A stretch of 8,654 nucleotides of DNA from positions 1 through 8,654 of the forward strand of contig JAHZFC010000095.1 in assembly GCA_019421525.1 (NCBI GenBank), in the 5' to 3' direction. This stretch comes from Clostridiales bacterium. GTDB lineage: Bacteria > Bacillota > Clostridia > Oscillospirales > Oscillospiraceae. A program made the translations under genes and the position numbers. Numbering within the stretch: the stretch's first letter is position 1; each line of letters starts with the position of its first letter. This document shows positions 1 to 6,320 of this stretch, piece by piece. The notes beneath the pieces are model-generated. The model was not told the origin of the DNA, ran no database searches, and saw only the letters and a list, made by a program, of their open reading frames with translations.

Positions 1-1
1 T

Positions 2-184
2 CTGCTCCGGCAGGAGCACCTTCATCTCCTTCTTCTCTATCTTGGGCAGCTTGCAACCCTCAGAAGGGTTTGTCTGGATGAGCCGTTCCCGCACTGCCTG
101 GTCCAAGGCCCCATGGAGCAGGGAGTGGATGCCCCGGATGAAACGGTTGCTCAAGCCTTTGTCCTCAGCAGGAAACCCGGGCTG
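2..184 (-). pseudogene. Tyrosine recombinase (phage-type integrase) fragment
   Basis: The minus strand reads from GFPAEDKGLSNRFIRGIHSL through HGALDQAVRERLI and NPSEGCKLPKIEKKEMKVL and runs off the window edge. This is the end of the core-binding (SAM-like) domain and the linker into the catalytic domain of phage/ICE integrases of Firmicutes; the pattern 'LS-x-R-x-(I/V)-R-x-IH ... AL-x-QAV ... NP ... GCKLPK-x-EKKEM' is typical of that group. The catalytic R-H-R-Y residues would lie outside the window. Upstream the frame stays open to beyond 345, but it shows no recognisable N-terminal domain and no ATG or GTG; the only TTG lies inside the domain at 152-154. I therefore read it as a 5'-truncated or frameshifted remnant. 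The family call is recognition by eye. The broken state is inferred and depends on sequence beyond the window. Confidence 0.55.
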
Positions 185-491
185 AAGTTCTCTAGAGCGA
201 TGGTGCTGCTGGCCCCATTCTTTGCATTTACCAACCGATGCAGCAAGGACATGCCCTGGGCGTTCAACTTGGTGGAAAGCCTTGCCCCATATCTTGGGTG
301 AACCCTTGAATATCAGCCAAAGGCAGAAATGCCCGGATAAGTGTATGCCCCGCCTGTCATATGTGAGGCACCAAACGACAGGCGGGGCATTGTTGAAGTT
401 TGAGAGAATTTACTTGAAAAGAGCGGACGGGATAACAAGGGGATGTAAAGCCTTCAATGCGGCCGATAGCTGTCCGCAGCATTCATCCCGT
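185..491. other. Non-coding stretch downstream of the operon
   Basis: No supportable gene lies between the integrase remnant and the stop codon of the phosphofructokinase gene. The composition is less GC-rich than the operon. It holds the 14-bp perfect inverted repeat at 345-390. Nearer the gene are two short complementary pairs, 423-428 with 472-477 and 427-433 with 485-491, which are weak and mutually exclusive. The minus-strand frame of the integrase fragment passes through part of this stretch without a stop but has no start codon or recognisable protein sequence there. Confidence 0.6.
345..390. repeat. 14-bp perfect inverted repeat, candidate terminator
   Basis: The left arm ATGCCCCGCCTGTC (345-358) is exactly complementary to the right arm GACAGGCGGGGCAT (377-390), with an 18-base loop. 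The GC-rich stem would be a very stable hairpin in RNA of either strand. It lies about 100 bases past the stop of the last operon gene, where a terminator is expected. Neither flank has a real T-run: the minus strand continues ACACTTATCC and the plus strand TGTTGAAGTTT. An intrinsic terminator is therefore possible but not classic. A dispersed palindromic repeat, an RNA 3' stabiliser or a mobile-element end are alternatives. Confidence 0.6.
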
Positions 492-1658
492 TCACCTCAG
501 ATAGGCGAACCGATCGTCATAGCCGCCCAACAGAGGCAGGCAGTAGTCCTGAAACGCCGGACGGAGGCTTGCCCCGTCTTCGCCGATCCACTCCAGAGGG
601 AACTTCTTCTCCGCATTGGCCACCTGCTCCAGGGGAACGAGGCAGGTCTCGGTGCGGTATTCCGGCTCCCGGGTGGTTTGGAAACCCACCATATAGCCGG
701 TCCTGCCCTCTACGGCGGCACGCACCGCCGCCGTGCCGGCTTCCTCGGCCTCCCGCTGGTCCACCTCGGACATGAGGGCCACGCTCACCCGGCCCAGCAG
801 GCCGGGCTTCTCAGAGCGGGACTTCAGGCCGGTCTCCTGCATGATCATATCGCTGAGGGTCTGGGCGGCACCGCCGGGGATCTTGTGCCCGAAACCGTCC
901 ACGATGCCGGAGTCGGCCACCGGGGAGCCGTCGGCGTAGTGGATGCCCTCGGACACGGTGACCAGCAGCCCTCGGCCCTTGGCCCACTTCTCCTTGACGG
1001 CAGACAGGAACTGCTCCTTGTCAAAGTTGGTCTCGGGCAGGTATACCAAGTGCTCACAGGGCATCTGGTCGGCAAACAGCGCGGATGCGGCGGTGATCCA
1101 TCCGGCGTTGCGGCCCATGAGCTCCATCACCACCACGTGGATGGGCAGGGCGGAGGCATCGAAGGCCAGCTCCAGAGCGGACACGGCGGCGTACTTGGCA
1201 GCGCTCCCGAAGCCCGGGCAGTGGTCGGTGACCGCCAGGTCATTGTCGATGGTCTTGGGGATGCCGATGACCCGCAGCTCATACCCGGACTGGCAGGCCA
1301 GCTGGTAGACCTTATGGCAGGTGTCCATGGAGTCGTTGCCGCCGTTGTAGAAAAAGTAGCGGATGTTGAACTTTTTGAAGCACTCCAGCACCGCCGGGTA
1401 GTCCCCGTCGGTAAGCTTCCGCCGGCAGGAGCCCAAGGCGGAGGCGGGGGTCCGGGAGAGCAGCTCCAGCCGCTCGTCATCAAACGCCCCCAGGTCCATC
1501 AGGTCCCCGGCCAGAATGCCCTCAGCGCCGAACCGGGCGCCGTAAATGGTCTCGATCTCCTCATGGAGCTTGGCCTCCCGGACGGCTCCCAGCAGGGAGC
1601 TGTTGATGACCGGGGTGGGGCCGCCGCCGTGGGCGATGAGCATATTTCCTTTCAGCAT
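492..1658 (-). CDS. pfp: Phosphofructokinase, predicted pyrophosphate-dependent
   Basis: Predicted to phosphorylate fructose-6-phosphate to fructose-1,6-bisphosphate in the cytoplasm using PPi, a reversible step. At 388 residues it has the size of PPi-type enzymes rather than the ~320 of bacterial ATP-PFK. The nucleotide/PPi loop GGGPTPVINSS is at 11-21, the GGNDS motif at 106-110, the catalytic PKTIDND loop at 134-140 (base D138) and the substrate motif MELMGRNAGW at 178-187. ATP-dependent PFKs carry Gly in GGDGS and Gly in PGTIDND. Here Asp109 and Lys135 occupy those places, the known determinants of PPi use. The start is supported by GAGAGGAG at 1667-1674, 8 bases upstream; a second ATG at codon 6 has its purine run too close. 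It follows the LarA-like gene by 16 bases and ends the operon. The family is certain and the donor is a strong inference. The acceptor could also be another ketose phosphate such as sedoheptulose-7-phosphate. Confidence 0.9.
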   Translation of the reverse strand: MLKGNMLIAHGGGPTPVINSSLLGAVREAKLHEEIETIYGARFGAEGILAGDLMDLGAFDDERLELLSRTPASALGSCRRKLTDGDYPAVLECFKKFNIRYFFYNGGNDSMDTCHKVYQLACQSGYELRVIGIPKTIDNDLAVTDHCPGFGSAAKYAAVSALELAFDASALPIHVVVMELMGRNAGWITAASALFADQMPCEHLVYLPETNFDKEQFLSAVKEKWAKGRGLLVTVSEGIHYADGSPVADSGIVDGFGHKIPGGAAQTLSDMIMQETGLKSRSEKPGLLGRVSVALMSEVDQREAEEAGTAAVRAAVEGRTGYMVGFQTTREPEYRTETCLVPLEQVANAEKKFPLEWIGEDGASLRPAFQDYCLPLLGGYDDRFAYLR

Positions 1659-1666
1659 ATATCCCG

Positions 1667-1674
1667 CTCCTCTC
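1667..1674 (-). promoter_or_regulatory. Ribosome binding site of the PFK gene
   Basis: GAGAGGAG on the minus strand, 8 bases before the ATG at 1658 and directly after the TGA stop of the LarA-like gene. It decides for the first ATG over the second in-frame ATG five codons later. Confidence 0.7.
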
Positions 1675-3135
1675 TCACACCGTGGACAGGTCGTCGTCCT
1701 TCATGCACAGGTGGACGGCGCCCACTTTGAAGGTCTTGGGCAGAGCCAGGATGTTGGGATCAGGACCCACGAATTTCTTCTTGGCATCCTCCAGGGCCTC
1801 CTCGAAGGTGGCCCGGGTCTTCAGGCCCATGCCCCGGGCGATGCCCGGCTCCCGGGCGCCCACGATGTAGATGGCGGCGGTGTTCATCTCGGCGATGTGG
1901 CCGCAGCTCATCATGGAGAAGCCGTGGAAGGGGTGGAAGGCATTGCAGAAGCGGTACTTGCGGATATACTCCTCGTTGGTGGCGAAGTACTCGCCATAGC
2001 GGTCCATGTCGGGCAGGATGTTCATGTAGTCGTGCTGGAACATTTCGTACAGCTCCCGGAGGTAGGGCCAGCGCTCGTCGTGGAAGTAGCCGTTGCAGAT
2101 GGAGGAGCAGATGATGACGCAGTTGTCCTTCATCACCCGCTTGTGGCGGATGACCTGGGCGCTGAGAGCCTGCATCATCTGGATGGGGTTGGTGCCCATG
2201 CCGTTGCCGTAGTGGAAGTCCTGGGGCATGCCGAAGACCATCACGTCGAACTTCTCCTCCGCCCAGGGCACATAGGTGCGCTTGTTGGCGACCTTCCAGG
2301 ACTCAGGCTGCATCACCTTGGCGTAGCCGGAGTAGATGGCGATCTGCCGGGAATAGGTGTCCAGCACCGCGTCGCAGCAGAAGAAGGGGTGGCCCATCTT
2401 CTCCTCCATGTGCATTCCGATCTCGTCGAACTTGGTGCGCATGAGGGAGTGGCCGGACACGGGGGTGAAGTCGGAGCGGTGCATCACCTTGGGCACGTGG
2501 TGGCTGGCGATGCTCCGCCAGTGGGTGATGCCGGTGGCGCAGTGCTTGTACCCGCCGGAATAGCCTCCGTAGGGATTGCCCTGGGTGTGGCCGATGAGGA
2601 TGGGGATATCGCACTCAAAGACGTACTTGTTCATGAGCACCGGGTCGCCCCGCTGGGTGGTGCCCAGGTCCACCATGTGCTCGGGGTCCTCGCTGTCATG
2701 GCTGGTGATCTGATTGGACCAGTAGAACTCGTTGAACAGCTCCTCCCCCAGGATCTTCTTCATCTCAGGCACAGTGGCCCGGGGGTGCAGGCCGTTGGAG
2801 AACAGCAGGAGGATGTCCTTCTTCTCCACCCCGGCGGCGTACAGCTCGTCCAGGCAGGCCCGGATGGATACCCGGCGGTGGGCGGTGGGCTGGGTGCCGC
2901 CCTTGACGATGTCGGGGATGACGAACACCACGGTTTTGCCGGGGCCCGCCAGCTCCTTCAGGGGCTTCATGCCCAGGGGATGGCGGATGGACTCCAGGGT
3001 GGCGGCGTACAGGCTGTCCCAGTCCTGGGGCAGGCAGGGGGGATCGGGCACGGTCTCGCCGGGGATAAAGACCTTGGTATTGTCGGGCAGCTCGGCGCTC
3101 ATCAGGCCGTGGCCGTATTCAAAATCAAGCTTCAT
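1675..3135 (-). CDS. LarA-family (DUF2088) nickel-dependent racemase/epimerase homologue
   Basis: A homologue of lactate racemase LarA, whose family uses the nickel-pincer (NPN) cofactor to racemise or epimerise alpha-hydroxy acids by hydride transfer. It has 486 residues against about 425 for L. plantarum LarA. Visible features are the N-terminal YGHG (7-10) and LPDNT (16-20), NGLHP at 114-118 (His117 matching LarA His108), LGTTQRGDPV near 157-166, and GYSGGYK at 191-197, where Lys197 matches the lysine (Lys184) that tethers the cofactor. His213, 16 residues on, matches the nickel ligand His200. LarA has a catalytic His (His174) in PHxxAGFSGG; here the aligned residue is Asn187 in GNPYGGYSGG, so the chemistry or substrate may differ from lactate racemisation. 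It lies between the TPI-like and PFK genes with a strong RBS. LarB, LarC and LarE are not in the window. The substrate is unknown; lactate, malate or a sugar acid are candidates. Confidence 0.85.
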   Translation of the reverse strand: MKLDFEYGHGLMSAELPDNTKVFIPGETVPDPPCLPQDWDSLYAATLESIRHPLGMKPLKELAGPGKTVVFVIPDIVKGGTQPTAHRRVSIRACLDELYAAGVEKKDILLLFSNGLHPRATVPEMKKILGEELFNEFYWSNQITSHDSEDPEHMVDLGTTQRGDPVLMNKYVFECDIPILIGHTQGNPYGGYSGGYKHCATGITHWRSIASHHVPKVMHRSDFTPVSGHSLMRTKFDEIGMHMEEKMGHPFFCCDAVLDTYSRQIAIYSGYAKVMQPESWKVANKRTYVPWAEEKFDVMVFGMPQDFHYGNGMGTNPIQMMQALSAQVIRHKRVMKDNCVIICSSICNGYFHDERWPYLRELYEMFQHDYMNILPDMDRYGEYFATNEEYIRKYRFCNAFHPFHGFSMMSCGHIAEMNTAAIYIVGAREPGIARGMGLKTRATFEEALEDAKKKFVGPDPNILALPKTFKVGAVHLCMKDDDLSTV

Positions 3136-3142
3136 GGCTGTA

Positions 3143-3150
3143 TCTCCTTA
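3143..3150 (-). promoter_or_regulatory. RBS of the LarA-like gene, overlapping the TPI-like stop
   Basis: TAAGGAGA on the minus strand: the TAA is the stop codon of the TPI-like gene and the same bases begin the Shine-Dalgarno. Spacing to the next ATG is 7 bases. This supports the start at 3135 and tight translational coupling. Confidence 0.8.
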
Positions 3151-3984
3151 CTCTCCCAGGTAGGTTTTGATGATCTCCAGATACTCGTCGGGGTAGAAGC
3201 CGATCTCCCCCTGGAACCGGGTCAGGGCGATGAGGCCGCCGTCGATCTCGTCGATGGAGGCGAGCATCTCGGCGTTGTCCACCTTTAGCCCGCCGCCGTA
3301 TACCACGTCCAGGCCGCCGGTCTGCTCCTTCACAAACCGGGCGATCATGGTGATATAGTCCTTGCCCGCCGGGGTCTTTCCCGGGCCGATGGACCACACC
3401 GGCTCGTAGCCGATGACCACCTTGGAGGTGTCCACACCCTCCAGGCCGACGCGAAGCTGTTCACCCAGCACCTCCTGCCAGCGCTCTTGCTCCTCGCTCT
3501 TCTCGCCGATGCAGTACAGGACGGTGAGACCCTGCTCCACCGCCAGGCGGATCTCCTGGTTCAGCAGGCGGTTGACGGCGGCGGTGTCGGTGACGCCCGC
3601 CTCGGCCAGGATGCCCGCCTTGTCGTTGCGCTCCTCGCAGTGGCCGATGATGGTGGAGGCGCAGCCCATGGCCTTTGCGATGGAGGCGGGGCGGTTGGTG
3701 GTGAAGGCGCCGAAGTTCCCGCCCACGGCGGTGTTCATCCGGTATACTCCCTGGCAGCCCACCTGGAGGGGGCTTCCCTCACACAGAGCGCCCACAGCGC
3801 CCAGGATGTGGGCCTCGGGGAAGTACTGGACGAACTCCACCTGGCTGGGGTCGTACCTCTTCAGCCCCTCCTGGGTGTGGGAGACGATATAGCCGCCCCA
3901 GTCCTTCAGCGGGGCGATGCGGTTGACGCCGCCGTACTCCACGGGGACGTCAAACCGTTTCAGATTCAGATACAGATGCTTCAT
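3148..3984 (-). CDS. Triosephosphate isomerase family protein, divergent
   Basis: A TIM-barrel isomerase predicted to interconvert DHAP and glyceraldehyde-3-phosphate, or a related phosphoketose/aldose pair, in the cytoplasm. Catalytic residues are in place: Asn7 and Lys9 in LNLK, His115 in IIGHCEER (usually IGHSERR), and Glu194 in YEPVWSIGPGKTP with the loop 6 lid. It departs from housekeeping TPI at positions that hold the substrate phosphate: GGGLKVDN (230-237) replaces YGGSV-x-x-x-N, and DGGLIALTRF (248-257) replaces DG-x-LVGGASL. GAFTTNRPAS replaces GAFTGE-x-S. At 278 residues it is longer than the usual ~250. The start has a perfect TAAGGAGG 7 bases upstream. It sits next to the aldolase, which fits processing of aldolase products. 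The family is certain. The exact substrate is open: TPI-like isomerases of tetrulose-4-phosphates in erythritol catabolism show that the fold has been reused. Confidence 0.85.
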   Translation of the reverse strand: MKHLYLNLKRFDVPVEYGGVNRIAPLKDWGGYIVSHTQEGLKRYDPSQVEFVQYFPEAHILGAVGALCEGSPLQVGCQGVYRMNTAVGGNFGAFTTNRPASIAKAMGCASTIIGHCEERNDKAGILAEAGVTDTAAVNRLLNQEIRLAVEQGLTVLYCIGEKSEEQERWQEVLGEQLRVGLEGVDTSKVVIGYEPVWSIGPGKTPAGKDYITMIARFVKEQTGGLDVVYGGGLKVDNAEMLASIDEIDGGLIALTRFQGEIGFYPDEYLEIIKTYLGE

Positions 3985-3991
3985 GGCCGCT

Positions 3992-3999
3992 CCTCCTTA
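3992..3999 (-). promoter_or_regulatory. RBS of the TPI-like gene, overlapping the aldolase stop
   Basis: TAAGGAGG on the minus strand, full match to the anti-Shine-Dalgarno. Its TAA is the stop codon of the aldolase gene. Spacing to the ATG at 3984 is 7 bases. Confidence 0.85.
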
Positions 4000-5145
4000 C
4001 TTCTTGTAGAAGGCGATCATGTCCTCCAGGGTCTTCTGCTCCACCAGGGGGGCCTTGCCGTAGGAGCCGAAATTGACGATCAGGGAGCCCACGGCCTCCT
4101 TCACGCCGGCCTCCACCCGGCTCATGAGCAGGGCAACGTCGTCATCGGGCACATTGCCGGTGAGGACGGTGTCCATGATGGGCGGGAAGAACACCCGGGG
4201 ATCGAAGGCGGAGCGCTTCTCCTCCAGCAGGGCGTACACGCCGCCGATGGAGGGGCTCTTCCGCAGCTCATGCTGCTGGGCGAACAGCTCCTTCATGTTC
4301 CGGGTGACCGCCAGGCGGATGTCGGTATCCACATTGATCTTGCGGATGCCGCAGGGGATGGCGGCGATGAGCTCGTCCACGTTGATGCCGTAGGCATTCT
4401 GGATGTCGCCGCCCAGGTCGTTGATCTCACGGACGATGTACTGGGGCACGGTGGAGGAGCCGTGGGACACAAGGGCACAGAAAATGCCCAGACGGTTGAT
4501 GCACTCCTTGATGGCGATGGGGATCTCCCGGCGGAGCTTGGCATCCTTGCCCTTATTGGCCCCGTGCTGGGTGCCGTAGGAGATAGCCAGGGCGTCCACC
4601 TCGGTCTCCTGGATGAATTTCACGGCATCCAGGGGGTTGGTGTAGGTGGAGGTGGCGGCGAAGACGTGGTCCTCCTGGCCGCCCAGCACCCCCAGCTCGC
4701 CCTCCACGCTGACGCCCCGGGCGTGGGCGTACTTCACCACTTCCCGGGTCAGCTCGATGTTCTGCTCCAGGGGCAGGGAGGAGCCGTCGATCATGACGGA
4801 GGTATAGCCGCCGTCGATGGCGGCCACGCAGGAGTCGAAGTCCTTACCGTGGTCCAAGTGGAGCACGATGGGGATGGGGGAGTTCTCGCCGTACTTCTTC
4901 ACCGCATTGGCGATGTTCCGGGCGCCCTTCTTCTTGTCCTCCAGGGTGCCGCTCTGAAAATCCACCCGGCCACCCATGAAGGCGTTGGCCAGGTCCGCCC
5001 CCTGGAGAATGGCGGGAGAGCGGAAGGTCTCGTGCATCTCGATGACGGCCTTGGCCTGAGCTACGGCGTTGACGTTGAACGCACCCTGAGCGTAGTTGTG
5101 CTTTTCAGCGGCCTCCATAAGAGGTCTCAGCGGTACCAATGGCAT
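3997..5145 (-). CDS. fba: Class II fructose-bisphosphate aldolase
   Basis: A zinc-dependent aldolase expected to cleave fructose-1,6-bisphosphate (or a related ketose bisphosphate) into DHAP and an aldose phosphate. HLDHG at 96-100 supplies the proton shuttle Asp98 and zinc ligand His99. Further ligands are His194 in GTQHG (191-195) and His228 in VSHGSSTVP. GELG is at 149-152, and the phosphate/DHAP site GIRKINVDTDIR at 266-277. The GTxHGxxK and HGSSxVP forms together with the NVDTDIRLA stretch resemble the Calvin-cycle subtype more than E. coli FbaA or GatY. At 382 residues it is longer than most class II aldolases, with an insertion around 55-85 and an extended C-terminus. The start follows TAAGGAGG by 7 bases. 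Placed between NagA and a TPI-like gene, it probably takes the PFK product. The fold and metal site are certain. The exact bisphosphate is inferred; a sedoheptulose or tagatose bisphosphate cannot be excluded. Confidence 0.9.
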   Translation of the reverse strand: MPLVPLRPLMEAAEKHNYAQGAFNVNAVAQAKAVIEMHETFRSPAILQGADLANAFMGGRVDFQSGTLEDKKKGARNIANAVKKYGENSPIPIVLHLDHGKDFDSCVAAIDGGYTSVMIDGSSLPLEQNIELTREVVKYAHARGVSVEGELGVLGGQEDHVFAATSTYTNPLDAVKFIQETEVDALAISYGTQHGANKGKDAKLRREIPIAIKECINRLGIFCALVSHGSSTVPQYIVREINDLGGDIQNAYGINVDELIAAIPCGIRKINVDTDIRLAVTRNMKELFAQQHELRKSPSIGGVYALLEEKRSAFDPRVFFPPIMDTVLTGNVPDDDVALLMSRVEAGVKEAVGSLIVNFGSYGKAPLVEQKTLEDMIAFYKK

Positions 5146-5152
5146 AACAGTT

Positions 5153-5160
5153 CCTCCTTA
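5153..5160 (-). promoter_or_regulatory. RBS of the aldolase gene, overlapping the nagA stop
   Basis: TAAGGAGG on the minus strand, with TAA being the nagA stop codon, 7 bases before the ATG at 5145. It fixes the aldolase start and couples it to nagA. Confidence 0.85.
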
Positions 5161-6312
5161 TTCACATTCGCCGGCATAGACACAGCGGCCGGCCACATAG
5201 GTCTCTTTTACGTTCAGTTCTTCGTCCAGCACCACCAGGTCCGCGTCCTTCCCCGGGGCGATGGAGCCCTTGCGGTAGTCTAATCCCACCAGCTTGGCGG
5301 GGTTGAGGGTCAGCAGGGGCAGCACCCGCTCTACGCCCTCCCCAGTGAACTTCACCAGGTTTTTCAGGGCTTGACCTGTGGTGAGAGTGGAGCCAGCCCG
5401 GACGCCGTTTAGCAGCTTGGCGTCCCCGTCCTCCACCACCACGTCGTTGACCCCCAGCTTGTAGCGTCCATCGGGCAACCCAGCAGCCTGGATGGAATCG
5501 GTGACGGCCACCACCTTGTCCCAACCCTTGCAGGACAGCAGCATCCGCACCGTGCCCGGGTGGAGGTGCCGGCCATCGCAGATGGCCTCGCAGTACACCG
5601 GCCGCTCCAGCACGGCGCCCATGATGCCCGGCCGGTGCTGGTGGAACAGCCCCATGGCGTTGAAGGTGTGGGTGCAGCAGGCGGCCCCGGCGTCGATGGC
5701 CCGAATAGAGGTCTCGTAGTCGGCGCCGGAGTGGCCGATGGCGATGGTCACCTGCCCGGCCAGGGCGGCGATGAGGTCCACCACCCCCTCCACCTCCGGA
5801 GAGACGGTCATATAGCGGATGGCGCCCTCCGCCGCCTGCTGGTACCGGCGGAACAGCGCCCCGTCACCGGTGCGCAACAGATGCTCGGGCATGGCGCCCT
5901 TGTACTCATAGGACAGGAAGGGCCCCTCCAGGTGGATGCCCATGAGCTGGGCCCCATCCACAGGCCGGGCCATGGCGGCCTTGGCCTGGTCGATGCACCA
6001 CAGGGTCTGCTCCGGTGTGTCGGTGAGGACAGAGCACAGCCACCCGGTGGTTCCATGGCGGGCGAAAAACTGGCCGATCTTCCCCAGGTCCTCCGCCGTG
6101 GCGGCGTTCACGTCTACCCCATCCCCGCCGTGGGTGTGCAGATCCAGGAACCCGGGGACTAGCATCCGCCCCCCCAGGTCCACGGCGGGCACCCCGGCGG
6201 CGGGCAGGTCGCCGAAAGCGGCGATCCGCCCGTCTTCCACCAGCAGGCTCCCCTCCTGAAAGCGGCCGTCGATGTACACGCGGCCGCCGGTAAACAGCGT
6301 TCTCGTTCCCAT
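5158..6312 (-). CDS. nagA: N-acetylglucosamine-6-phosphate deacetylase
   Basis: An amidohydrolase that removes acetate from GlcNAc-6-phosphate to give glucosamine-6-phosphate. At 384 residues it has the usual length. HTHGGDG at 59-65 is the HxH metal motif, with HLEGPF at 127-132 (metal Glu129), GHSGADY at 193-199 (His194), THTFNAM at 214-220 (His215), the catalytic Asp272 in VTDSIQAAG, and the late motif GVRAGSTLT at 303-311. CDGRHLHP at 245-252 carries the substrate-facing His. Oddity: after NAM the family normally has R-E-P-G, whose Arg contacts the sugar phosphate; here the sequence is H-R-P-G (226-229), so the Arg is shifted by one. The gene begins 8 bases after the nagB-like stop and, unlike its neighbours, has no clear Shine-Dalgarno (CTGAGACGCGCT precedes ATG), so translation is probably coupled to the upstream gene. 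The enzyme class is very likely; exact substrate preference is less sure. Confidence 0.9.
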   Translation of the reverse strand: MGTRTLFTGGRVYIDGRFQEGSLLVEDGRIAAFGDLPAAGVPAVDLGGRMLVPGFLDLHTHGGDGVDVNAATAEDLGKIGQFFARHGTTGWLCSVLTDTPEQTLWCIDQAKAAMARPVDGAQLMGIHLEGPFLSYEYKGAMPEHLLRTGDGALFRRYQQAAEGAIRYMTVSPEVEGVVDLIAALAGQVTIAIGHSGADYETSIRAIDAGAACCTHTFNAMGLFHQHRPGIMGAVLERPVYCEAICDGRHLHPGTVRMLLSCKGWDKVVAVTDSIQAAGLPDGRYKLGVNDVVVEDGDAKLLNGVRAGSTLTTGQALKNLVKFTGEGVERVLPLLTLNPAKLVGLDYRKGSIAPGKDADLVVLDEELNVKETYVAGRCVYAGECE

Positions 6313-6320
6313 AGCGCGTC

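Noticed and set aside
113..301. Plus-strand 62-residue open frame
   Set aside because: It lies opposite the recognisable integrase segment and the open frame upstream of it, has no good ribosome binding site, and its product resembles nothing known.
423..491. Short complementary pairs 423-428/472-477 and 427-433/485-491 just after the PFK stop, considered as a terminator or switch
   Set aside because: The stems are only 6 and 7 bp with long loops, they overlap and exclude each other, and no T-run follows.
222..5283. Very long plus-strand open frames opposite the operon (222-1730, 1546-3288, 3487-5283)
   Set aside because: They mirror the minus-strand genes. Their proteins are rich in G, V, H, A and L with no domain pattern, as expected from antisense reading of GC-rich codons, whereas the minus-strand products carry clear catalytic motifs.
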